Positions 1 to 10,883 of a stretch of 39,688 bases of DNA are shown here, piece after piece (the stretch's first letter is position 1; each line of letters begins with the position of its first letter). The stretch comes from an uncultured Caulobacterales bacterium (GTDB lineage Bacteria > Pseudomonadota > Alphaproteobacteria > Caulobacterales > Caulobacteraceae). Where the stretch lies: contig CAIUMD010000033.1 in NCBI GenBank assembly GCA_903900155.1, positions 1 to 39,688 of the forward strand, written 5' to 3'. Under the pieces are notes generated by a model. The model had not been told where the DNA came from. It saw only the letters and a program-made list of their open reading frames with translations, and did not search any database. A program made the translations under genes and the position numbers.

Positions 1-1444
1 AGGTCGCGGGCAACAGCCCCGTCTCAGCCAGCGCCTTGAACCACGCATACGACGCCTTGGGCGTCCGCACCCCGGTCGCGCGGTCCATCGCCACCAGGCC
101 GAACTTCGAGGTGTAGCCCAGGTCCCACTCGAAATTGTCGATCAGGGTCCATTCGAAATAGCCGCGCACGTCGCAGCCGGCCTCGCGAGCGGCCAGCACC
201 GCCTGCAGGTGGCGGCGCAGATAGACGATGCGGAAGTCGTCCTTCAGGATCGCCGGCCCGGTCCCGAACGGATCCGAGCAGCCGTTCTCGGTCACCAGCA
301 TCCTGGGCGCGCCGTATTCGCGGCGCACGCGGTCCAGCACCTCGAACAGACCTGACGGGTCGATGTGGCGGCCGAAGGCGTCCAGCTCCGCGCCCTCGGG
401 CGGATTGGCCTGGGCGATCTTGCTGGGCGAGTTGAGGTCCAGCCGCACATAGGCCGGCGCGTAGTAGTTCACCCCCAGGAAGTCGATCGGCTGCTTGACC
501 GTCTTCAGATCCCCGTCGCGCACGACGCCCTTGAGGAAGTCGTCCATCTCCTTGGGATAGGTCCCGCGAAACAGCGGATCCAGCCAGGCTTTGTTCCACA
601 GGGCGTCCAGCCCGTCCGAGGCCAGACGGTTCCAGATCGCCAACGGCCCGCCCGCCGGCCGGCAGGGCTGCAAGGCCATGGTGGTGCCGACGTTCAGCCC
701 GCTGGCCCCAGCCCGCAAAGCCTGCATGGCCAGGCCCTGCCCCAGGTTCATGTGGTGGACCACCTTGCCCAGCAGGTTGATATCCTTGAGCCCCGGCGCG
801 TGCTCGCCCAGCACATGGCCGAAGACGGCATGCACGGCGGCCTCGTTCAGGATGATCCAATTCTTCAGCCGGTCGCCGAGCTTCTCGACCACGGCTCGGG
901 CGTAGTCAGCAAAGCGCAGAGCCGTGTCGCGATTGGCCCAGCCGCCCATGCCTTGCAGGCCCTGTGGCAGGTCCCAGTGGAACAGGGTGGCGTAGGGCGT
1001 GATGCCCTTGGCCAGCAGAGCGTCGACCAGCTTCGAATAGTGATCGAGACCCGCCGGGTTCACCGCCCCCTGCCCTGTCGGCAACACCCGCGACCAGCTG
1101 ATCGAGAAGCGATAAGCCCCCAGCCCCGCCCCGGCGATCAGGTCGACATCGTCCTGGAAGCGGCGATAGCTGTCGGTAGCGACCGTGGCGTCCGAGCCGT
1201 CCTTTACATGGCCGGGGACCTTCTCGAACACGTCCCAGACGCTGGGCCCGCGCCCGTCGACGGCCTGCGCGCCCTCGGTCTGGAAGGCCGCGGTGGCCAC
1301 GCCCCAGACGAAGTCCTTCGGAAACTGCCGGCTCTTGGGCGTCAGGTCGGTCTGGTGCGCACCCTCACAGCCCGAAAGCCCCATGGCCGCCCCGCCAAGT
1401 GCCAGCGCGCCCAGCGCCCGGCGGCTGACGCCTGACCGTTCCAT
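1..1444 (-). CDS. GH1 family beta-glucosidase, Tat/lipoprotein signal (3' end cut by window edge)
   Basis: I translated this from the minus strand. It starts at ATG 1444 behind a GGGAGG Shine-Dalgarno and stays open to base 1 (481 codons; the next codon begins with T, so a stop may lie just outside). The N-terminus has a twin-arginine stretch (SRRALG) and a lipobox LSGC, suggesting a Tat-exported, lipid-anchored periplasmic enzyme. Glycoside hydrolase family 1 signs follow: FVWGVATAAFQTEG, YRFSISWSRVLP, the nucleophile motif VTENG and the late FEWTLIDNFEWDLGY block. The acid/base motif reads ILNEA where the family usually has NEP; the catalytic Glu is kept but the Pro is Ala. The likely role is hydrolysis of beta-glucosides or related oligosaccharides in the periplasm. 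The substrate cannot be told from sequence. The gene is divergent from the toxin-antitoxin pair. Confidence 0.9.
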   Translation of the reverse strand, partial: MERSGVSRRALGALALGGAAMGLSGCEGAHQTDLTPKSRQFPKDFVWGVATAAFQTEGAQAVDGRGPSVWDVFEKVPGHVKDGSDATVATDSYRRFQDDVDLIAGAGLGAYRFSISWSRVLPTGQGAVNPAGLDHYSKLVDALLAKGITPYATLFHWDLPQGLQGMGGWANRDTALRFADYARAVVEKLGDRLKNWIILNEAAVHAVFGHVLGEHAPGLKDINLLGKVVHHMNLGQGLAMQALRAGASGLNVGTTMALQPCRPAGGPLAIWNRLASDGLDALWNKAWLDPLFRGTYPKEMDDFLKGVVRDGDLKTVKQPIDFLGVNYYAPAYVRLDLNSPSKIAQANPPEGAELDAFGRHIDPSGLFEVLDRVRREYGAPRMLVTENGCSDPFGTGPAILKDDFRIVYLRRHLQAVLAAREAGCDVRGYFEWTLIDNFEWDLGYTSKFGLVAMDRATGVRTPKASYAWFKALAETGLLPAT

Positions 1445-1449
1445 CGTCC

Positions 1450-1473
1450 CCTCCCTTGTTGTTGGAAGGGAGG
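1450..1473 (-). promoter_or_regulatory. Hairpin burying the Shine-Dalgarno of the GH1 gene
   Basis: On the plus strand, CCTCCCTT (1450-1457) and AAGGGAGG (1466-1473) are perfect inverted repeats 8 nt apart. In the minus-strand mRNA the 3' arm is the Shine-Dalgarno itself, 5 nt from the ATG at 1444. Folding would hide the ribosome site. Regulation is inferred. Confidence 0.45.
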
Positions 1474-1554
1474 ATGCGGCCGGTATCGGTGGTTCGCAAT
1501 CCTGCCCTAGCGGCGCCCCTCCCCCGGGTTCCGGCCTCGTGCTACGATCACGAC

Positions 1555-1728
1555 ATGAAACCTGAGCCGTCCATCTTTGAGGTCGATGACGTCGCGGATG
1601 CTGCGGCCGACTCCGAGGGCGTGGCCGATCTCGACGCTGGCCGTGTCGTGTCTCACGAGCGCATGAAGGCATGGCTTCTATCGTGGGGTACGCCCGAAGA
1701 GCTGCCCGCGCCTTCCAAAGACCGTTGA
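1555..1728 (+). CDS. Antitoxin of a ParE/RelE-type toxin-antitoxin pair
   Basis: A 57-residue acidic protein. Its C-terminal half (DAGRVVSHERMKAWLLSWGTPEELPAP) matches the usual layout of short antitoxins paired with RelE/ParE toxins: an acidic start, then 'aGRVVpHE.m.aWL.SWGt..elp.P'. I chose ATG 1555 because the conserved part follows directly and the upstream extension looks non-coding. No strong Shine-Dalgarno is visible. The stop codon TGA (1726-1728) overlaps the TTG start of the toxin (1725), the tight coupling expected for an antitoxin-first pair. The role is to bind and neutralise the toxin and probably autorepress the operon. The exact antitoxin subfamily is uncertain. Confidence 0.8.
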   Translation: MKPEPSIFEVDDVADAAADSEGVADLDAGRVVSHERMKAWLLSWGTPEELPAPSKDR

Positions 1729-1997
1729 ACGTCATCTGGTCCGCTCGGTCCGAGCGCGACCTGGAAAGTATCCGCGCCTATATCGGACAGGTCGCGCCGC
1801 TCGCGGCTCAGCGGTTCGCGCTGCGCTTGGTTGCCGCAGTTGAAAGTCTTGGCGACCATCCGCACCGGGGTCGGCATATTCGCGGTAGCGTGCGCGAGTT
1901 CGTAGCGATCCCGCCCTATGTCATCCGCTATCGGGTTCGAGCTACGTTCGTTGAGATCGTGCGGATCAAGCACGGCGCGCAACAGCCCGACGCGTGA
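1725..1997 (+). CDS. ParE/RelE superfamily toxin (TTG start)
   Basis: A 90-residue protein if started at TTG 1725, whose TTGA overlaps the antitoxin stop. The frame is open further upstream to an ATG at 1671, but that would bury the antitoxin end, and the domain begins with NVIWSARSERDLESIRAYI, the standard first helix of ParE-like toxins. Other family signs are VESLGDHPHRGRHIRG, the YVIRYRV beta-strand and a late IVRIKHGAQ (family form 'v.i..v.H..r'). ParE members poison gyrase and RelE members cut mRNA on the ribosome. The two cannot be separated confidently here, though the sequence looks closer to ParE. The gene ends 4 bp from the stop of the convergent GGDEF-EAL gene. Confidence 0.82.
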   Translation: MNVIWSARSERDLESIRAYIGQVAPLAAQRFALRLVAAVESLGDHPHRGRHIRGSVREFVAIPPYVIRYRVRATFVEIVRIKHGAQQPDA

Positions 1998-2001
1998 TCC
2001 G

Positions 2002-4161
2002 CTACCGCACCGTCTCCCGCGCGCCCGCGATCGCATCCGCCGGCATCGGGCGACCCAGCAGGAAGCCCTGGAACTCGGTGACGCCCAGCTTGATCAGGGC
2101 GTCGAACTGGCCTTCGGTCTCGACGCCCTCGGCCGTGGTCTTCAGACCCAGCGACTTGGCCAGGCTGACGATGGCCGAGGCGACGGCCAGGCTCTCGCTG
2201 TTGCCGGGCAGGCTGGAGACGAACGAGCGGTCGATCTTCAACTTGTCGATCGGATGGCGACGCAGATAGGCCAGAGAGGCATAGCCGGTGCCGAAGTCGT
2301 CCAGGGCCAGGCGGAAGCCCAGACGCTTGAGGCGGCGCAGGGCCTCGTGGACCCCGTCGCTGTCCTTCAGCAGGGCCGTCTCCGTGATCTCCAGCATGAA
2401 GACGTCGGCGCGGGCGCCCGTCTCGGCCAGGGTGGCGACCATCTCGTCGACGAAGCCGGGGCTGGACAGCTGCAGGGCCGAGACGTTGACCGACACCTCC
2501 AGGCCCGACCAGCGCAGGCTGTCGTAACAGGCGCGACGGAACACGGCCGCGCCGATCTGGCCGATCAGGCCGCAGGCCTCGGCCAGGGGGATGAAGATGG
2601 CCGGCGAGATGTCGCCGCGCTCGGGATGATGCCAGCGGGCCAGGGCCTCGACCCCGACGATGCCGCGGCGGGCGTCGGTCAGGGGCTGGTAGGCCACGGT
2701 CAGGGCCTCGTTCTCGATGGCGGTGCGCAGGTCGCGCTCCAGGCCCTTCCGCAGACGCAGGGCCGAGTCCATCTCGGGCTCGAAGAAGCAGAAGCGGCCG
2801 CGGCCGGCCTCCTTGGCGCGGTACAGGGCCACGTCGGCCTGGCGCAGCAACTCGGCCTGGCCGTGATCGGCGTCGGAGACCACCGCCACGCCCACCGAGC
2901 ACGACAGCTCGGCGCGACCGATGGAGAGATCGACCTCGCCCGACAGGCCCTCGACCACGCGTTGGGCCAGGGCGGCGGCGCCGACGGGGTTGGTGTCGGG
3001 CTGGATGATCGCGAACTCGTCGCCGCCCAGGCGGCAGATGGTGTCGGTCTCGCGGCAGATGGCCTTGAGGCGGCGGGCGACCTCGCGGATCAACTGGTCG
3101 CCGGCGTCGTGGCCATAGTTGTCGTTGACCTCCTTGAACCGATCCAGGTCGATGCACAGCACGCCCAGATGACCCGGCTTGCGTCGCAGCAGGGCGTGGG
3201 CGTGGACCAGGCGGTCGGTGAACAGGGTGCGGTTGGCCAGGCCCGTCAGCGGGTCGTGCAATGACAGGTGCTTGGCCTCGGCCTCGCTGAGCAGCAGCTT
3301 CTTGGCGGCGCGACGGGTGATGCGGAACAGCAGGATCGAGCCGATCACGGCGGCCAGGACGGCGGCGACCAGCATCGGCGTGGCCGACTTCAAGAGCTCC
3401 TCGCCCGGCTGGCGCGGGGTCCAGCGCAGGGTGATGCGGCGACCGTCGGCGGCCTTGCCTAGAATGGCCTGAGCAGCCTTGGTGTGGACCTTGTCGGCCG
3501 CGACCACCTCGATATGGGCTTTATGCAGCAGGAAGCGGTCCGAGAAGGTCTTGATGACGCTGGCCGCTACCGGGATGCCGGTCACCACCAGAGGGGCCTG
3601 GGCGCCGCGGGTCTTGGCCTTCAGGTCCGGACGGACCAGCGAGACGGTGATCAGGACGGGCTCGTCGCCGATCAGCTCCACGCGGCTCTTGTGCACGGCG
3701 CGCAGCGCGGCGACCTTCTTGGGATCGGCCTCGATCTTGCGGATCGCGGCGACCAGCGGCGCGGTCGGTGCGGCGTAGCGGGCGTAGGTGTCGGGCGCGA
3801 CGTCCTTGCCATTGATATGGCCGTAAAGCGGCTGGTCGGCCGCATCCAGCACATAGACGATCTTGTAGCCCAGGGCTCCGCCGACCGAGGCGCCGATGTT
3901 CTGGCTGGCCCAGGCCTTGTCAAACCGGTTGTCCAGCTTGATGATCGCCTCGTCCCAGATGACGTAGGGATTGAGGGCGGTCTGGATTTCCTTGCCGCGC
4001 TGGCGCAGGCCGTTGCCGACCAGGGTCTGCTCGTACTGGCGCTCGCGGACGTCGGCGTGACGGGTGGCGACGGTCAGGGCGACACCGGCAAGCAGGATCA
4101 TGCCCGCCGCCATGCCGGCGATCAGGCCAAAGATCTTCAGCTCGATGTTCCTGCGGTCCAT
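2002..4161 (-). CDS. CHASE4-GGDEF-EAL cyclic-di-GMP synthase/phosphodiesterase
   Basis: A 719-residue inner-membrane signalling protein. Transmembrane helices lie near residues 10-32 and 261-281 and flank a periplasmic CHASE4-like sensor (note NPYVIWDEAI at 64-73). The GGDEF domain follows with an intact GGDEF at 379-383, the DLDRFKEVND metal/substrate region, and a product-inhibition RxxD (RETD, 370-373) five residues upstream. The EAL domain has EAL at 505-507, DDFGTG at 621-626 and EGVE at 678-681, so the known catalytic residues of both halves are present. Which activity dominates cannot be read from sequence; GGDEF often serves as a GTP sensor for an adjoining EAL. In this group cyclic-di-GMP controls motility, stalk and holdfast. 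A GGGGAG Shine-Dalgarno precedes the ATG. The gene is monocistronic and convergent with the toxin-antitoxin pair. Confidence 0.93.
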   Translation of the reverse strand: MDRRNIELKIFGLIAGMAAGMILLAGVALTVATRHADVRERQYEQTLVGNGLRQRGKEIQTALNPYVIWDEAIIKLDNRFDKAWASQNIGASVGGALGYKIVYVLDAADQPLYGHINGKDVAPDTYARYAAPTAPLVAAIRKIEADPKKVAALRAVHKSRVELIGDEPVLITVSLVRPDLKAKTRGAQAPLVVTGIPVAASVIKTFSDRFLLHKAHIEVVAADKVHTKAAQAILGKAADGRRITLRWTPRQPGEELLKSATPMLVAAVLAAVIGSILLFRITRRAAKKLLLSEAEAKHLSLHDPLTGLANRTLFTDRLVHAHALLRRKPGHLGVLCIDLDRFKEVNDNYGHDAGDQLIREVARRLKAICRETDTICRLGGDEFAIIQPDTNPVGAAALAQRVVEGLSGEVDLSIGRAELSCSVGVAVVSDADHGQAELLRQADVALYRAKEAGRGRFCFFEPEMDSALRLRKGLERDLRTAIENEALTVAYQPLTDARRGIVGVEALARWHHPERGDISPAIFIPLAEACGLIGQIGAAVFRRACYDSLRWSGLEVSVNVSALQLSSPGFVDEMVATLAETGARADVFMLEITETALLKDSDGVHEALRRLKRLGFRLALDDFGTGYASLAYLRRHPIDKLKIDRSFVSSLPGNSESLAVASAIVSLAKSLGLKTTAEGVETEGQFDALIKLGVTEFQGFLLGRPMPADAIAGARETVR

Positions 4162-4328
4162 CCCACTCCCCTGGAGGAAGCGGCATCGTCCCTTTGAACG
4201 GTTGCGGAAGTCCTTACCCGGACGGGCCTGTGGACAATTTATCGCACAGCGTTACGCGATTTGGGTTTTGGCGCCCATGTCGGGGGGAGGGTTAGGAGGC
4301 GACGCAAGGCGACGGGAAGCGCGCCAAA

Positions 4329-6998
<2,670 letters not shown>

Positions 6999-7004
6999 AG
7001 TCGC

Positions 7005-8082
7005 TTAGGCCAATTCGAACGGTTCGAGGCCCGCCAGGCGCATGGCCTTGGGACGCTCGGGGATCTGACGAGGGGTGACGCCGCGCACTTCGTCCGCCAC
7101 GTGGCGGATGTGGTCGGGCGTGGTGCCGCAGCAGCCGCCCAGGATGTTGACCAGGCCGTCCTTGGCCCATTCGTGCAGGGGCGTGGCCGGTCTGGTGCGG
7201 CTCCTCGTCGTACTGGCCCATGGCGTTGGGCAGGCCGGCATTGGGATAGGCCGCGACCAGGGTGTCGGCGATGCGGGCCATCTCGGCGATGTGCGGGCGC
7301 ATCAAGTCCGCGCCCAGGGCGCAGTTGAAGCCCACCGCGAACGGCTTGGCGTGCTTGACGCTGTTCCAGAACGCCTCGGCCGTCTGGCCCGACAGGGTGC
7401 GGCCCGAGCGGTCGGTGATGGTGCCGCTGATCCAGATCGGCAGCTCCTCGTGGCCCTCGTCGCGCCAGTCGAGGATGGCCTTGATGGCAGCCTTGCAGTT
7501 CAGGGTGTCGGTGATGGTCTCGATCAGGAAGAGGTCGACCCCGCCCCTGTACAGGGCGTCCACCTGCTGGCGGTAGGCCTCATAGACCTGGTCGAAGGTC
7601 ACCTTGCGCGCGCCCGGATCGTTCACGTCCGACGACATCGACAGCATGACGTTCAGCGGCCCGATCGAGCCGGCGATGAACTTCGGGCTAGAGGGGTTCT
7701 CGGTATTCCAGCGGTCGGCCACCGAGCGGCCGATCTTGGCGCCTTCGAAGTTGATATCCCAGACGTCCTGCTCGCCCAGACGGTAATCGGCCTGGGCGAT
7801 GGTGGTGCCCGAGAAGGTGTTGGTCTCGGAGATGTCGGCGCCGGCGGCGAAATAGGCGTCGTGAAGTTCCGCCACGAGATCCGGCCGGGTCAGGCACAGG
7901 ATGTCGTTGTTGCCCTTCATCTGGCCGTTGTAGTCGGCGAAGCGATCGGCCCGGTAGTCGGCCTCGGTCAGGCCCTTCTTCTGGAACATCACGCCCCAGG
8001 AGCCGTCCAGGATCAGGATCTTCTCTTTCGCGGCAGCCTTCAGGGCGGCGACGCGGTTCGCACGGAGCGTCAGGTCGGTCAT
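7005..8082 (-). pseudogene. metH: Homocysteine-binding half of methionine synthase, frame broken at 7178-7181
   Basis: The ORF starts at ATG 8082, overlapping the beta-lactamase stop as ATGA. It reads as the MetH homocysteine domain: [42 protein letters not shown], zinc Cys in [10 protein letters not shown] (C254). After [16 protein letters not shown] (about residue 301) the family sequence [24 protein letters not shown] continues in a different frame, to a stop at 7005. One surplus base in the G4 run at 7178-7181 (C4 on the coding strand) explains it; deleting it gives a normal 358-residue protein. As written, the last two zinc cysteines (GGCCG) are lost and the enzyme would be dead, with translation running on to 6970 over the next gene's start. 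An assembly or sequencing error in the homopolymer is the simplest explanation. A true mutation is possible. Confidence 0.88.
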
Positions 8083-8951
8083 CGCTTGGCTCCGGGAGCG
8101 GCGGCCTGCTGGCGCGCCAGTTCCTGGTTGAACCGGGTCTCGTAGCCGTCGACGAGACGGCCGAGTTCCGTGGGGTCGACGAAGGCGTTGGGATCGCCCC
8201 GCAACATCTTCTGCCGCTTGGCCAGCAGATTGCCCTGCTCCTCGTGGCTGGGCAGCATCACGTCGGTGGGGATGGCGCGCATGGCCGCGAAGCTGGCGCG
8301 GTAGTCGGCGACGATGTTGCGGTGCTCCTTGTTGCCGACCAGCTGGTTGCCGGCCACCGACAGCGAACAGTTGAAGGTGACGTTCAGCGGACGGCCCTTC
8401 TCGGTCACCTGGGTCGTCCAGGTGGTGCAGCCGATCGAGTGGCCCGGCGTCAGGCGGGCGATCAGGGTGTTTTCGCCCAGCTTCAGCTTTTGGCCATCGC
8501 CGAACGCCTTGTCGACCTTGACCGCCGGGAATGGCGTCGGGCCGTTGCTGTTGCCGCCGATATGGCGCCCCGCCTCCAGCGCCGGCTCGTCCAGGCGCGA
8601 GGCCCAGAGCTTGGCGCCGGTATCCAGCTTCAGCTGGGCCAGGCCGCCGGCGTGGTCGTAGTGGGCGTGGGTGTTGATCAGGATCTTCACGTCCGCCAGC
8701 TGGAAGCCCAGCTGCTGGATGCTGCGCTCGATCAGCTTGCCGCCCTCGGCCGACGGACCGCTGTCCAGCAGGATATGGCCCTGGGACGAGGTGATCAGCC
8801 AGGCCGGCAGGCCTTCGGAGCCGACATAGTAGATGTTGCCGACTACGCGGTACGGCTTGATCGGACGCACCCAGTTGGCGTTGTCGTCGGCGGGCGCCTG
8901 TTGGGCGAACGCGGGCGTGGCCAGCAGGGCCAGGATCAGAAAACGCTTCAT
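8079..8951 (-). CDS. Subclass B3 metallo-beta-lactamase (CAU-1-like)
   Basis: A 290-residue precursor with signal peptide [16 protein letters not shown], hence periplasmic. The fold signs are [19 protein letters not shown], the zinc motif HAHYDH (H95, H97, D99, H100), TPGHS (H171) and PSHEEQG (H236). This is the His-x-His-x-Asp-His set of B3 enzymes with no Cys ligand. ATG 8951 overlaps the metF stop (ATGA), and its own TGA overlaps the start of the MetH N-terminal ORF (ATGA). A longer frame upstream to 9164 is a shadow inside metF. CAU-1 of Caulobacter is the nearest enzyme I know, with the same size and, as I recall, the same metF/metH neighbourhood. It hydrolyses beta-lactams in vitro; its native role in a methionine operon is unknown. 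Confidence 0.9.
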   Translation of the reverse strand: MKRFLILALLATPAFAQQAPADDNANWVRPIKPYRVVGNIYYVGSEGLPAWLITSSQGHILLDSGPSAEGGKLIERSIQQLGFQLADVKILINTHAHYDHAGGLAQLKLDTGAKLWASRLDEPALEAGRHIGGNSNGPTPFPAVKVDKAFGDGQKLKLGENTLIARLTPGHSIGCTTWTTQVTEKGRPLNVTFNCSLSVAGNQLVGNKEHRNIVADYRASFAAMRAIPTDVMLPSHEEQGNLLAKRQKMLRGDPNAFVDPTELGRLVDGYETRFNQELARQQAAAPGAKR

Positions 8952-9907
8952 GCCGCAGCCTCCGCCGGGGCCGGAGCCGTCTCGCGCACGCCCAGCACAC
9001 GGCAGATGGCGTAGACCAGGTCGGCCCGGTTCAGGGTGTAGAAATGGAAGTCCTCGAAGCCTTGCTCCTGCAGCTTGGCGCACATCTCGGCGGCGACCGA
9101 GCAGGCGATCAGGCGGCGGGTCTCGGCGTCGTCGTCCAGGCCTTCGAACAGATTGGCCAGCCACGACGGGATCGCCGTCTGGCAGGCGGCCGACATCTTC
9201 TTCAGGCCGTTGAAGTTGGTCACCGGCATGACGCCCGGCACGATCGGGATGGTGATCCCGGCGGCGCGGACCTTGTCGACATAGCGCAGGAAGGCGTCCA
9301 GATCGAAGAAGAACTGGCTGACGCCCAGCGTCGCGCCGGCGTCGACCTTCTGCTTCAAGACGTCGATGTCGTGCTCCAGCGACGGGCTTTCCGGGTGCTT
9401 TTCCGGATAGACCCCGACCAGCACCTCGAACGGCGCGACGCCGCGGATGGCCTTGGTCAGTTCGGTGGCGTTGGCGTAGCCGTCGGCCCGCGGGACATAG
9501 ACCCCGCCGATGCCGCCCTCGCCCGGAGGCGGATCGCCGCGCAGCGAGACGATGTGGCGGACACCGGTTTCCCAGTATTCGCGGATCACCTCGTCCACTT
9601 CCTGGCGGCTGGCGCCGACGCAGGTCAGGTGGGCGGCGGGCTTCAGGCCGGTCTCGTCCAGGATGCGCTTGACGGTGCGGTGGGTGCGCTCACGGGTCGA
9701 ACCGCCGGCGCCGTAGGTCACCGAGACGAAGGCCGGATCCAGCGGCGCCAGGCGGGTGATCGCCTGCCACAGGTTCTCTTCCATCGCCGGGGTCTTGGGC
9801 GGGAAGAACTCGAACGACACGCGCGGGCGGCCCCCAATGGGACTTTGAATGCGCTCGCCGGCGCGGGCGACGGGACCGATCACGCGGCGGGTGGGCGGCA
9901 GGGTCAT
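8948..9907 (-). CDS. metF: 5,10-methylenetetrahydrofolate reductase
   Basis: A 319-residue flavoprotein of the MetF family. The conserved VSFEFFPPKTPAMEENLW (catalytic Glu in FEFFPPK, near residue 33) is followed by FVSVTYGAGGSTRERT, AHLTCVGASRQEVDEVI, HIVSLRGDPP, ATLGVSQFFFDLDAFLRY and VPGVMPVTNFNGLKKM, in family order, with the usual C-terminal FHFYTLNRADLVYAI. It reduces methylene-tetrahydrofolate to methyl-tetrahydrofolate, the methyl donor for MetH encoded downstream. ATG 9907 overlaps the stop of the upstream ArsR-methyltransferase gene (ATGA), and its stop overlaps the beta-lactamase start. The length is slightly above the roughly 300 residues of E. coli MetF because of a 28-residue N-terminal tail. 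Confidence 0.97.
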   Translation of the reverse strand: MTLPPTRRVIGPVARAGERIQSPIGGRPRVSFEFFPPKTPAMEENLWQAITRLAPLDPAFVSVTYGAGGSTRERTHRTVKRILDETGLKPAAHLTCVGASRQEVDEVIREYWETGVRHIVSLRGDPPPGEGGIGGVYVPRADGYANATELTKAIRGVAPFEVLVGVYPEKHPESPSLEHDIDVLKQKVDAGATLGVSQFFFDLDAFLRYVDKVRAAGITIPIVPGVMPVTNFNGLKKMSAACQTAIPSWLANLFEGLDDDAETRRLIACSVAAEMCAKLQEQGFEDFHFYTLNRADLVYAICRVLGVRETAPAPAEAAA

Positions 9908-10881
9908 GCGGCGTTCCTCTCGGCGGCGGCTCTTCCAGGCCGGCGCGCCGTCCAGATCTTGACGGTCAGCCCCTCGGCCGAGGCCGGCGGCAGAGCGATA
10001 TTGCTTTCCAGGGCCAGACCCGCGGCCTCGATCCAGGGGACGATCTCGGCGTCCTCGAAGCCCAGCCGGCGGTGCTGGTGCACTTCGCGCAGGAACTCAT
10101 GGTCGTGGGGCGCGAAGTCGGCGATCAGCAGCAGGCCGCCGGGCGTCACCAGCCGTGCGGCCTCGGCCACGGCGTTGGCGGGATCCGACAGGTAGTGCAG
10201 CACCTGGTGCACGGTGACCAGATCCGCGCAGCCGCCCGGCAGGCCGGTGCGGAAGATGTCGCCGTGGCGCAGCTCGCATTGGGCCAGGCCCGCCTTGGCC
10301 ACCTCGTCGCGGGCGATGTTCAGCATCTGCTGCGAAAGGTCCAGGCCCAGGGCGTTGTTGGCGCGCTTGCCCAGCAGGGTCAGCATGCGGCCCGCGCCCG
10401 CGCCCAGGTCGACCAGCTCGTCGAACGGGCCTTCGCCGGTGGCGCGCAGGATCGCGGCCTCGACCTCGGCCTCGTCGACATACAGCGAGCGGATCTCGTT
10501 CCAGCGGGCGGCGTTGCGGGCGAAATAGGCCTGGGCGTCGGTCGAGCGCTCGGCGCGGACGGCGGCCAGCTTGTCGGCGTCCAGGCGGACGGCCGGATCG
10601 GTGTCGTCGATCAGGTCAAGCGCCTGCTCGACCAGGAAACGCCCCGGCGACTTGGCGGCCAGGCGGTAGAACACCCAGGCCCCGTCCGGAAAGCGCTCGA
10701 CCAGACCGGCCTCGGCCAGCAGCTTGAGGTGACGCGAGACGCGCGGCTGGCTCTGGTCCAGGATCCGGCACAGCTCCAGCACCGACAGCTCCTCGGCCGC
10801 CAGCAGGGCCAGGAGCCGCAGGCGCGTGGACTCGCCGGCGGCGCGCAACACCTCGACGACCTGTTCGGCGTTCAGCTTCAT
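9904..10881 (-). CDS. ArsR-family regulator fused to a SAM-dependent methyltransferase domain (SahR-like)
   Basis: A 325-residue two-domain protein. Residues 1-90 form an ArsR winged helix-turn-helix (LAAEELSVLELCRIL, recognition helix SQPRVSRHLKLLAEAGLV); no cluster of metal-binding cysteines is seen. Residues about 115-310 are a class I methyltransferase with motif I VDLGAGAGRM (157-166) and DLVTVHQVLHYL. First in the operon ahead of metF and metH, it fits SahR, the known ArsR-type repressor of SAM-cycle genes that is released by S-adenosylhomocysteine. The methyltransferase fold would then be the ligand sensor (inference). The start ATG 10881 lies 2 nt from a 24-bp palindrome and lacks a Shine-Dalgarno, so the mRNA may be nearly leaderless. 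The stop overlaps metF by ATGA. Confidence 0.9.
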   Translation of the reverse strand: MKLNAEQVVEVLRAAGESTRLRLLALLAAEELSVLELCRILDQSQPRVSRHLKLLAEAGLVERFPDGAWVFYRLAAKSPGRFLVEQALDLIDDTDPAVRLDADKLAAVRAERSTDAQAYFARNAARWNEIRSLYVDEAEVEAAILRATGEGPFDELVDLGAGAGRMLTLLGKRANNALGLDLSQQMLNIARDEVAKAGLAQCELRHGDIFRTGLPGGCADLVTVHQVLHYLSDPANAVAEAARLVTPGGLLLIADFAPHDHEFLREVHQHRRLGFEDAEIVPWIEAAGLALESNIALPPASAEGLTVKIWTARRPGRAAAERNAA

Positions 10882-10883
10882 AG

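Noticed and set aside
1671..1724. Upstream ATG start for the ParE-like toxin
   Set aside because: It would add 18 residues translated from the antitoxin C-terminus in another frame, and the toxin fold begins at NVIWS right after TTG 1725.
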